Shown here one piece after another: positions 1-5,557 of a stretch of DNA of 13,555 bases; position 1 is the first letter of the stretch, and every line of letters starts with the position of its first letter. The stretch spans positions 1-13,555 of the forward strand of contig JAVBQY010000002.1 of assembly GCA_031548545.1 (NCBI GenBank), given 5' to 3'. Under the pieces are notes generated by a model that saw only the letters and a program-made list of their open reading frames with translations, was not told where the DNA came from and did no database searches. This stretch comes from UBA932 sp031548545 (GTDB lineage: Bacteria > Bacteroidota > Bacteroidia > Bacteroidales > UBA932). The translations under genes and the position numbers were made by a program.

Positions 1-1
1 G

Positions 2-844
2 GTGACCCCGCCCAAGCCCACCCTTACTCCGGGTACGCTCACCGTCTGCTCCGGCACCCTCACCACCATTAGCCTGCCCGATTGGTATGGCTTGCCCGAT
101 GTGAATGAAAGGAACTACCATATCCCCGGTCTTGTCTGGGCGCGCACGGCCGACGTAGGCGCCGGCACCTATATGGGCCAGGTCCAGAGCCCCGATGGCT
201 GCTGGTCGGTGATGAGTGATGTGGTGACGATTGCAAGTGAGTCTTGTATGGGCAACTGTAATGCGCCCAACTACACCTTAGGCACCACCACCTGGGCGGG
301 GTGTAATTCTACCTATACCACCGCCTCCGGTACGGGTGGAGCTTGGGTCTTTGCCGACAGGCCGGATGTCTATACCCCCTTTGTGCAGTGGAACAAGCCT
401 TCTGTGGCTTGGCCAGTGAGCGGTAGTGTGTCTGGCTGGACATCAGGTACAAGTACCGCCTCAAGTTGGTCTAATGGCTACCCCTGCCCGACGGGGTGGC
501 GATTGCCGACCCAGGCGGAGTTCCAAGCCTTGCACAATGCCGGTACGGTTTGGCGGGCTGGCGGCGCTAAAGGTAATGCAGTGGCTGGTCGCTTCTACGG
601 CTCCGGCGCCAGCACCTGCTCGCTCCCGACCCCAAGCAATTGCATTTTTCTGCCTGCTATGGGCTACCGCTCCTACACCAAAGGTGCGCTCGCCGTGCAA
701 GGTGAATATGGAAGCTACTGGTCGTCACAGCAGTATAGTAGCTCGGAGGTGTACAAGCTGTACTTCTCTAATACTAGTAGCGAGCCGGCCAACTCGGCCG
801 GTAATGATAAGGCCAGCGGCTCGAGTGCCAGGTGCGTCCAATAA
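2..844 (+). CDS. FISUMP-domain (C-type-lectin-like fold) surface protein, C-terminal part
   Basis: The frame is open from the window edge, so this is the C-terminal 280 residues of a longer protein; the GTG at position 2 is not a credible start. The first ~80 residues look like an Ig-like or PKD-type linker of a secreted protein. The second half matches the FISUMP pattern (Fibrobacter succinogenes major paralogous domain): CPTGWRLPTQAEF at about residues 162-174, LPAMGYR at 218-224, YWSSQQYSSS at 239-248, and a terminal ARCVQ. This fold is related to C-type lectin and formylglycine-enzyme-like domains and occurs in surface proteins of Bacteroidota. Several cysteines suggest disulfides outside the cytoplasm. 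No type IX or PEP-type sorting signal follows the domain. The gene converges on ubiX across a palindrome-rich gap. The function is unknown; binding to a surface or polymer ligand is an inference. Confidence 0.8.
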   Translation: MTPPKPTLTPGTLTVCSGTLTTISLPDWYGLPDVNERNYHIPGLVWARTADVGAGTYMGQVQSPDGCWSVMSDVVTIASESCMGNCNAPNYTLGTTTWAGCNSTYTTASGTGGAWVFADRPDVYTPFVQWNKPSVAWPVSGSVSGWTSGTSTASSWSNGYPCPTGWRLPTQAEFQALHNAGTVWRAGGAKGNAVAGRFYGSGASTCSLPTPSNCIFLPAMGYRSYTKGALAVQGEYGSYWSSQQYSSSEVYKLYFSNTSSEPANSAGNDKASGSSARCVQ

Positions 845-873
845 CAACTGTTGTATTTTAGTTTTTTCGTTTA

Positions 874-913
874 TCGGCTTGCTTCACCCACGTAGCAGAG
901 CGCAGCAAGCCGA
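874..913. repeat. Inverted repeat 30 bp downstream of the FISUMP gene
   Basis: The arms TCGGCTTGCT (874-883) and AGCAAGCCGA (904-913) are perfect 10-bp complements around a 20-nt loop. Flanking TTTTCG and CGAAAA extend the symmetry imperfectly. It could be a transcript 3' hairpin for the FISUMP gene, although no T-run follows on the plus strand, or a DNA cruciform. Confidence 0.6.
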
Positions 914-962
914 CACGAAAATCACACCCCCGGGGACCGACCTACGCCGGGTGGCGTAAAGG

Positions 963-1047
963 AAATCACAAACGACGCGTTAAAAAACAAGGGCTGTCTG
1001 AGCAGCGCAGCTGCGAGTTTCCCTTGTTTTAGCGGAGTGCGTGATTT
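963..1047. repeat. Nested palindromic element in the FISUMP/ubiX convergent gap
   Basis: The outer arms are AAATCAC (963-969) and GTGATTT (1041-1047). The middle arms are AAAACAAGGG (984-993) and CCCTTGTTTT (1021-1030). The innermost hairpin is GCAGC/GCTGC (1002-1006/1010-1014). Together they make an 85-bp hierarchical inverted repeat. The sequence has the look of a dispersed intergenic palindrome, but I cannot confirm other copies from this window. Confidence 0.55.
984..1030 (-). terminator. Likely terminator of the ubiX transcript
   Basis: A 10-bp stem (984-993 with 1021-1030) lies 68 bp beyond the ubiX stop. On the minus strand the stem runs into CCCTTGTTTTTT, giving a T6 tract, which fits intrinsic termination. 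On the plus strand only T4 follows, so it would act less well for the FISUMP gene. Confidence 0.6.
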
Positions 1048-1097
1048 TTAGCCGGCGCGGCGTCAGTCTTGATTTTTTTTGTTTATTGTCATAGTGA

Positions 1098-1664
1098 TTA
1101 TTCCCCCCACTTATACCCGCCGGCATCAAATCCGGCCAATTGGAGCACACGGTCAACCACGGTGTCGGCAGCCTCGGCAATGGTGCCGGGTTTGCTGTAG
1201 AAGGAGGGACTGGCGGGGCAAAGGAGGGCGCCGGCTTCAGTTAATTGCACCATATTGCGCAGGTGAATGAGATTATAGGGGGTTTCGCGGGGAACGAGGA
1301 TAAGGCGGCGGCGCTCTTTGAGCATCACGTCGGCAGTGCGGCCGATCAGGTCGGCGGCCAGGCCCTGGGCCATGCGGGCCAGAGCCCCCATGCTGCAGGG
1401 GGACACAATCAATGTGTCAAAGGAGGACGAGCCGGAGGCAAAGGGGGCGTAAAAATCATTATTGTCATAACGGCGGAAAGCCAGGGGCAGTGCCTCAAAG
1501 GCCGCGTCGCCCAACTCATAACGGAAGACCTGTTCGCCGTTAGCGGTAAAAACCAATGCCACCTCAACGCCGGGCATAGCCGAGAGTTTATGCAACAAAC
1601 GTTGCGCATAAATGGCGCCGCTCGCTCCGGTCACCCCCACCACTACCCGCCTTTCATTATTCAT
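1098..1664 (-). CDS. ubiX: Flavin prenyltransferase UbiX
   Basis: A 188-residue cytoplasmic protein of normal length for the UbiX/Pad1 family. The family joins a dimethylallyl group to FMN to make prenylated FMN, the cofactor of UbiD-type decarboxylases. Visible motifs are the flavin-binding GASGA (residues 13-17), SPCSMG (88-93), RTADVMLKERRRL (109-121), PRETP (125-129), LRNM (135-138) and PSFYSKP (153-159). ATG at 1664 is used because the GASG motif sits at the usual short distance from it. That ATG lies inside the heptamer-type inverted repeat and only 16 bp after the ATPase stop, so the first four residues (MNNE) are encoded by repeat sequence. Co-transcription with the upstream ATPase is likely from spacing. 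No ubiD partner lies in this window. Confidence 0.93.
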   Translation of the reverse strand: MNNERRVVVGVTGASGAIYAQRLLHKLSAMPGVEVALVFTANGEQVFRYELGDAAFEALPLAFRRYDNNDFYAPFASGSSSFDTLIVSPCSMGALARMAQGLAADLIGRTADVMLKERRRLILVPRETPYNLIHLRNMVQLTEAGALLCPASPSFYSKPGTIAEAADTVVDRVLQLAGFDAGGYKWGE

Positions 1665-1682
1665 TGTTCGTTATTCATTATT
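1655..1682 (+). repeat. Left arm of 28-bp inverted repeat flanking the ATPase gene
   Basis: This arm is made of ATTATTC-like heptamers. It matches the reverse complement of 2819-2846 at 24 of 28 positions by my hand alignment, and all four differences are transitions. It covers the ubiX start codon and touches the last base pair of the ATPase stop region. Confidence 0.6.
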
Positions 1683-2811
1683 AGTTATTCATGTATCTCC
1701 AGTGAAACCATTGTTCAAATACCGGATCTATAAACAAGGGTTTATTATTTTTCCCGAATTCAAGGATTTCTTTTTTCTCAAGGGCCTCACGCACCCGCGC
1801 CACATTGGCGGAGGAGTGCAATTTGTATTGCGCCAGGGTTTCGGCGGCGCTGTAACGGTCAACCCCGTCAATAGCCGCCCGCAGGTAGTTCAGCTGTGAT
1901 TCGCTCAGGTTGTCGGTAGTCCAGCGGAATACCCGTTCGTTAAAGTCATAGAGGTCTTCCATGGTCTTTCCGATGACGGTTTCTATCACATAACCCTTGG
2001 TATTCAGCCAGCATAAATGGGACAGCAATTGGACGTAGTAAGGATGTCCGGAGACGATATGGTAGAGGCGCTCCGCGAATTCTCTGGAAATGACGCGGCC
2101 GCTTTTGGAAAAGGCTTTTACAATGTAATCCGCCGAGAGTTTGGCATCCAACTTATCCAGGCTCAACACCTCCCCGAATTTGTGGAAAGGCGTTTTTTCG
2201 GCAACCAGGGCTTTCATGGCGTTTTTCCGGCTACCGCAAAGCAGGTAACCTACCCGGTTGTGTTGCTTCCAGTCCGCGCTCAGCTTCTTTTGAAAAGCAA
2301 GCGAATGGTCAAACTGCGCGATGTTTTGAAATTCATAAATACCGATAATCAGGCGGAGATCTTTCCAACAGGCCAGTTGTTCCGGGAAATGGATCAACTC
2401 ATGAACCGCCTCTGCGGAAAGCGGCTCGTCGAACAGTAGAGAGATCTCATTCTGGCGGGTTTCACTGATGGTGATCCGTGGTTGGGTAAGGGGCAGCAGT
2501 TGGCGCACGGCACTCTCCCACTCGTCACTGGTGCTGCATACGGCTTTCAGCGCCTTACCGGCCAAGGCGGTGTAAAAAGTAAAGGTGTCGCGGATATTGA
2601 ACAGGTCCAGGGCGCAGTAGCGGAACGCCTGCTGCTTTTGCGCCTGTATAAGGGCGTTGGTAAGCAGGGAGCGCTTGCCGCAGAGCGGAGGCGCCATCAA
2701 TACCGTATGCTGGGCATTGGCCAGATTGGCAGCCAACCAATCCAGTTCATCCTTGCGGCCGATGAATTGTTCACCGACGACGGGCTGGGTAAATATGAAA
2801 GGTGAGTCCAA
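1681..2811 (-). CDS. AAA/STAND-type ATP-binding protein with degenerate Walker motifs
   Basis: A 376-residue protein of the archaeal/Bacteroidota 'AAA ATPase plus winged-helix' family. The N-terminal FIGRKDELDWL (residues 16-26) is the usual entry motif. The P-loop position reads APPLCGKRS (40-48): the Thr/Ser expected directly after GK is Arg. The Walker B position reads LIIGIYEFQ (154-162), where Tyr159 replaces the Asp usual in this family (DEFQ). A sensor-like LLCGSRKNAMKAL (190-202), SGHPYYVQLLSH (254-265) and a C-terminal winged-helix-like part (300-373) are all present. The start is TTG at 2811: no ATG occurs upstream in this frame before the OmpA stop at 2929, and the next ATG lies within the P-loop. 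Members of this family are often accessory and multi-copy, with unknown roles. ATP hydrolysis is doubtful here. Confidence 0.75.
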   Translation of the reverse strand: MDSPFIFTQPVVGEQFIGRKDELDWLAANLANAQHTVLMAPPLCGKRSLLTNALIQAQKQQAFRYCALDLFNIRDTFTFYTALAGKALKAVCSTSDEWESAVRQLLPLTQPRITISETRQNEISLLFDEPLSAEAVHELIHFPEQLACWKDLRLIIGIYEFQNIAQFDHSLAFQKKLSADWKQHNRVGYLLCGSRKNAMKALVAEKTPFHKFGEVLSLDKLDAKLSADYIVKAFSKSGRVISREFAERLYHIVSGHPYYVQLLSHLCWLNTKGYVIETVIGKTMEDLYDFNERVFRWTTDNLSESQLNYLRAAIDGVDRYSAAETLAQYKLHSSANVARVREALEKKEILEFGKNNKPLFIDPVFEQWFHWRYMNN

Positions 2812-2818
2812 AGGAGTG

Positions 2819-2846
2819 AATAATGAATAGTGAATAGTGAATAATG
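2819..2846 (-). repeat. Right arm of 28-bp inverted repeat flanking the ATPase gene
   Basis: The stretch reads as 7-bp units (ATTATTC/ACTATTC on the minus strand) just upstream of the ATPase TTG start. It is the partner of 1655-1682 with 24 of 28 positions matching. The low complexity makes chance or shared slippage a real alternative to a mobile-element origin. Confidence 0.55.
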
Positions 2847-2928
2847 AAGCGAGCTCACGAGCTGAAAGCGAGTAATAGTGAACCGGGCGAAAGGAGGTTA
2901 CGGGCCGTGAGGCGGGTAATAGGGCGGG

Positions 2929-3882
2929 TTAATTGGATTCAAGGACGCTTAGCAATTCATCTAACTTGGGCGTGAGGATGATTTCGGTGCGGCGGTTCTT
3001 CTGCCGCGCCGCAGCGGTTTTCTGCGGGTCTAAGGGCGCGTATTCCGAATGCCCGGCCGCCACTATCCGCCTGGGGTCTACGCCGGAATGCTGGAGCAAA
3101 GTACGGACTACGGTAGTGGCCCGTTTCACGCTGAGGTCCCAGTTGTCTTTCAGGTCGGCCGAAGAGCTGCGGTAAGGCACATCATCGGTATGTCCCTCAA
3201 TCATCACGTTGATGTCGGTGTTTCTGGACAGGACCTTAGCCAGTTCTTTTATAGCCTCCGCGCCTCTGGGATCTATCTCGTAACTGCCCGATTTAAAAAG
3301 CAGTTTATCTTCCATCGAGACATATACCTTGCCGTTTTTCTGCACTACGGTAAGCCCCTTGCCTTCAAACCCGAGCAAGGCGTCGCTTACTTTGGCTTTC
3401 AAGGCATTGACGGCAGAATCCTTGCGGGCCAGCACGGCTTCCAGTTCGGCCATCCGTTTGTTGCGCTTGTCCATCTCTTCGCGCATTTTCTCCAATTGGC
3501 TCATATGCTGTACCAACTCATCCTGTTTGCGCAGCAGTTCTTCCTGGTCCTGCTGGATTTGTTTAGACATGCCGGAGGTCTCCCGTTCGCGGTCTTTACT
3601 GATTTTTTCCATCATCGTACGGACTTCCCGCACTTCTTTTTGCAAGGCGTCTCGCTCTTCCATAATTTTTTGCATATCCGAAAGTTGCGCCTCTAACTCA
3701 CGCAAACGCAGAAGCTGGCCGGCATTCTCACGGCTCAGGGCGTTGACCTCGTCGTTAAGCGCTGCCCGCTCTTTGTAAATGCCTTGATAATCATTTTCTA
3801 ACGACTTGTATTTATTCATAGAGACGCAAGAAGACAGTAGCACGCCACCAATAAGCAAAAGCCGGAATTTCATTTTTGACAT
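2929..3882 (-). CDS. OmpA-family peptidoglycan-binding lipoprotein with coiled coil
   Basis: From ATG at 3882 the protein has 317 residues. The N-terminus is a lipoprotein signal with lipobox LLSSC (Cys19), so lipid anchoring in the outer membrane is expected. Residues ~25-165 are a long charged coiled coil rich in Glu, Lys, Arg and Gln. Residues ~190-310 form the OmpA C-terminal domain: LLFKSGSYEI, IEGHTDDVPY, then NWDLSVKRA and RQKNRRTEI, which carry the Asp/Arg positions that bind diaminopimelate in this family. It probably tethers the outer membrane to peptidoglycan. A longer reading from TTG at 3918 would start inside the promoter box at 3908-3915 and is rejected; ATG at 3873 is an alternative start just before the signal peptide. 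The ATPase and ubiX follow on the same strand without a visible terminator. Confidence 0.9.
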   Translation of the reverse strand: MSKMKFRLLLIGGVLLSSCVSMNKYKSLENDYQGIYKERAALNDEVNALSRENAGQLLRLRELEAQLSDMQKIMEERDALQKEVREVRTMMEKISKDRERETSGMSKQIQQDQEELLRKQDELVQHMSQLEKMREEMDKRNKRMAELEAVLARKDSAVNALKAKVSDALLGFEGKGLTVVQKNGKVYVSMEDKLLFKSGSYEIDPRGAEAIKELAKVLSRNTDINVMIEGHTDDVPYRSSSADLKDNWDLSVKRATTVVRTLLQHSGVDPRRIVAAGHSEYAPLDPQKTAAARQKNRRTEIILTPKLDELLSVLESN

Positions 3883-3907
3883 AGCTGTAAAATTAAATTT
3901 TAACGTA

Positions 3908-3915
3908 CAAATATA
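3908..3915 (-). promoter_or_regulatory. -7 box (TATATTTG) of the OmpA-like lipoprotein gene
   Basis: On the minus strand TATATTTG matches the Bacteroidota -7 consensus TAnnTTTG, 26 bp before the ATG at 3882. The -33 region 19 nt upstream has no good TTTG match. This supports the 3882 start over 3918. Confidence 0.5.
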
Positions 3916-3942
3916 CAACTTATGGATAAAATGTTGAAAAAA

Positions 3943-3973
3943 TTTGTGGAATAAATAATTTTTACTACTTTTG
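3943..3973 (+). promoter_or_regulatory. rplU-rpmA operon promoter (TTTG-N19-TACTTTTG)
   Basis: TTTG at 3943-3946, a spacer of exactly 19 nt, and TACTTTTG at 3966-3973 match the complete Bacteroidota housekeeping promoter. A start site near 3980 is inferred. It is divergent from the OmpA promoter, 28 bp away. Confidence 0.8.
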
Positions 3974-3977
3974 TAGC

Positions 3978-4080
3978 CCGTTTTTTACGGAAAAATGTGA
4001 ATATTAATGACAAAAAGCTAAGATAAAGAGCTGGTTACGAAACCAGCCGCTTGAGTCGGAACTTTAAAATATAATAAAGT
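3978..4080 (+). promoter_or_regulatory. Structured 5' leader of rplU
   Basis: About 100 nt separate the inferred start site from the rplU ATG, far longer than the ~15-nt leaders predicted for serS and msrA here. It contains a weak stem CCGT/ACGG (3978-3981/3987-3990), which may include the start site. It also contains a clear 7-bp stem GCTGGTT/AACCAGC (4030-4036/4041-4047) with an ACGA tetraloop, and an AT-rich stretch before the start codon. Autoregulation by bL21 is known in other bacteria through leader RNAs. Whether this leader works that way is an inference. Confidence 0.45.
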
Positions 4081-4389
4081 ATGTACGCAATTGTTGACAT
4101 TGCTGGACAGCAGTTCAAAGTAGAGGCCGGAAAAGCTATTTATGTGCACCGCCTGGAAGGAGAAGAAGGGGCAAAAGTTAGTTTTGACAAAGTGTTTTTG
4201 AAAGACGATGAAGGTAACATTACCCTCGGCAACCCGGTTATCAGCGGCGCTGCGGTTAACGCCACTATCCTGAAACACCTGAAAGGTGAGAAAGTTATCG
4301 TTTTCAAGAAAAAACGTCGTAAAGGTTATCAAAAGAAAAACGGTCATCGTCAATACCTGACCCAAATTCAGATTGACAGCATCGCTTAA
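4081..4389 (+). CDS. rplU: 50S ribosomal protein bL21
   Basis: A full-length 102-residue protein. It opens with the family signature MYAIVDIAGQQFKVEAG and has a conserved basic core (FKKKRRKGYQKKNGHRQ, about residues 75-91) that binds 23S rRNA, ending with YLTQIQIDSI. It is a structural component of the large ribosomal subunit. It is the first gene of the classical rplU-rpmA pair; the spacer to rpmA is 51 bp of AT-rich repeated sequence. The ATG at 4081 is fixed by the conserved N-terminus. There is no Shine-Dalgarno sequence, only AATATAATAAAGT, as is usual in Bacteroidota. Confidence 0.97.
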   Translation: MYAIVDIAGQQFKVEAGKAIYVHRLEGEEGAKVSFDKVFLKDDEGNITLGNPVISGAAVNATILKHLKGEKVIVFKKKRRKGYQKKNGHRQYLTQIQIDSIA

Positions 4390-4398
4390 GTTTTACAC

Positions 4399-4437
4399 TT
4401 TGAATCTTTAAGTTTTTAATCTTTAAATCTTTAAATT
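4399..4437 (+). repeat. AT-rich period-8 repeats between rplU and rpmA
   Basis: ATCTTTAA-like octamers recur about four times in this spacer, twice in perfect tandem near its end (ATCTTTAAATCTTTAA). The upstream-of-ATG context is A/T-only, typical for Bacteroidota initiation regions. Confidence 0.4.
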
Positions 4438-4440
4438 GAA

Positions 4441-4698
4441 ATGGCACATAAAAAAGGCGTCGGTAGTTCGAAGAACGGACGCGAATCACATAGTAAACGA
4501 CTCGGAGTAAAAATGTTCGGCGGACAAGTAGTGAAAGCCGGTAATATTATCGTTCGCCAACGCGGCACCGTACACTATCCCGGTGAAAACGTAGGCATCG
4601 GTAAGGATCACACCCTGTTTGCCCTGGTACCCGGTGTAGTAAGCTTCCGCAAAAAGAGAGACAATCGCTCATATGTTTCCGTACTGCCGCAAGCGTAA
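4441..4698 (+). CDS. rpmA: 50S ribosomal protein bL27
   Basis: An 85-residue protein beginning directly with MAHKKGVGSSKNGRESHSKR, the bL27 N-terminus that reaches toward the peptidyl-transferase centre. There is no cleavable N-terminal extension of the kind found in Firmicutes. The core GNIIVRQRGT (about 38-47) and VGIGKDHTLFAL (56-67) are typical. It is co-transcribed with rplU and closed by the strong hairpin at 4722-4766. Confidence 0.97.
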   Translation: MAHKKGVGSSKNGRESHSKRLGVKMFGGQVVKAGNIIVRQRGTVHYPGENVGIGKDHTLFALVPGVVSFRKKRDNRSYVSVLPQA

Positions 4699-4721
4699 GT
4701 ATCGGTAATATTTGAAACAAT

Positions 4722-4766
4722 AAACAAGAAACCCCGTCAGCCTTAAACTGACGGGGTTTCTTGTTT
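4722..4766. terminator. Bidirectional terminator between rpmA and sodB
   Basis: A perfect 19-bp inverted repeat (4722-4740 with 4748-4766) with a 7-nt loop CCTTAAA and a GC core ACCCCGTCAG. Each arm ends in an AAAC/GTTT tract, so it gives a T-rich tail on both strands (GTTTCTTGTTTT on plus). It lies 23 bp after rpmA and 29 bp after the convergent sodB stop. Confidence 0.9.
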
Positions 4767-4795
4767 TAACAAACAGCGTGTCTATTTGACAGCGC

Positions 4796-5467
4796 TTATT
4801 GGTTGAAGCGTTGTTCTACCACCGCCCAGTCCACAATATTCCAGAAAGCGGTCATGTGGTCCGCCCTGCGGTTACGATAATCGATATAATAAGCATGTTC
4901 CCACACATCGGCCCCGAGCAAAGGCAGTCCGCTGGCGCTGTGTAATGGATTACCGGCATTGGATTCCTGGGTAATGATCAGTGCGCCATCTTCTTTTTTT
5001 ACCAGCCAGGTCCATCCGGAACCGAACAGGCCTACCGCAGCCTTATTGAACTGCTCCTTAAAAGCCTCTACGGAACCGAACTGTTTGTTGATGGCCTCCA
5101 GTAATTTTCCTTCGGGTGCTTTTTTGGGCGCCGGAGAGAAAGTGTCAAAATAGAAGGCATGGTTCCATACCTGGCCGGCATTGTTAAACAAGGCGCCGTC
5201 CGATTCTTTTACAATCTGTTCCAGCGAGGCGTTTTCAAACTTCGTACCGGGCAGCAGGTTATTGAGGTTATTCACGTAGGCTTGCAAATGCTTCCCCCAG
5301 TGATATTCCATTGTTTCTTTACTGATTGTGGGTGCAAGAGCATCCAATGGATACTTCAATGCAGGTAATTCGTGTTTCATGATTATATTGTTTTTAATTG
5401 TTTGTGCATTTATTGTTGTTAGCATGACTGGCAGAAGCGCTAAGGCTAAAAGTATCCGTTTCATCAT
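4796..5467 (-). CDS. sodB: Superoxide dismutase, Fe/Mn (probably cambialistic), with signal peptide
   Basis: A 223-residue protein of the Fe/Mn family, which converts superoxide to hydrogen peroxide and oxygen. Metal ligands by family pattern are His56 (EYHWGKH), His103 (VWNHAFYF), Asp187 and His191 (DVWEHAYYIDY). Gln99 in NNAGQVWNH is the Fe-type position of the outer-sphere glutamine; the surrounding pattern and SNAGNP resemble the cambialistic enzymes of Porphyromonas/Bacteroides. Unusually, residues 1-21 form a convincing Sec signal peptide (basic start, LLALALLPVML core, INA-Q cleavage site), which predicts periplasmic export. An internal ATG at residue 30 (5380) starts exactly at the canonical cytoplasmic N-terminus MKHELPALKYPLDAL, so a cytoplasmic form from the same gene is possible. 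It is divergent from serS. Confidence 0.93.
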   Translation of the reverse strand: MMKRILLALALLPVMLTTINAQTIKNNIIMKHELPALKYPLDALAPTISKETMEYHWGKHLQAYVNNLNNLLPGTKFENASLEQIVKESDGALFNNAGQVWNHAFYFDTFSPAPKKAPEGKLLEAINKQFGSVEAFKEQFNKAAVGLFGSGWTWLVKKEDGALIITQESNAGNPLHSASGLPLLGADVWEHAYYIDYRNRRADHMTAFWNIVDWAVVEQRFNQ

Positions 5468-5528
5468 TGATTATTTTTGTTTTCACCAATAGGTATAACA
5501 AATATCATGCCACTTTCAAAAAAATCAC

Positions 5529-5536
5529 TAAATTTG
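5529..5536 (+). promoter_or_regulatory. -7 box (TAAATTTG) of serS
   Basis: TAAATTTG matches TAnnTTTG and lies 21 bp before the serS ATG, implying a very short leader. The position 19 nt upstream (CATG) is a poor -33 match. Confidence 0.5.
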
Positions 5537-5557
5537 TAGTTCTAAGTACAAATAGCT

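Noticed and set aside
426..959. 177-codon frame on the plus strand overlapping the FISUMP gene end
   Set aside because: It is out of frame with the conserved FISUMP motifs and is Arg/Pro-rich in the way of a shifted frame.
963..1047. Integron attC site in the palindromic gap
   Set aside because: Words such as GTTAAAA resemble attC core sites, but the paired RYYYAAC/GTTRRRY arrangement with the usual spacing is not there, and no integrase or cassette layout is visible.
3883..3918. Extended N-terminus of the OmpA-like lipoprotein from TTG 3918
   Set aside because: It would place coding sequence over the -7 promoter box and put extra residues before a lipoprotein signal peptide; ATG 3882 (or 3873) fits better.
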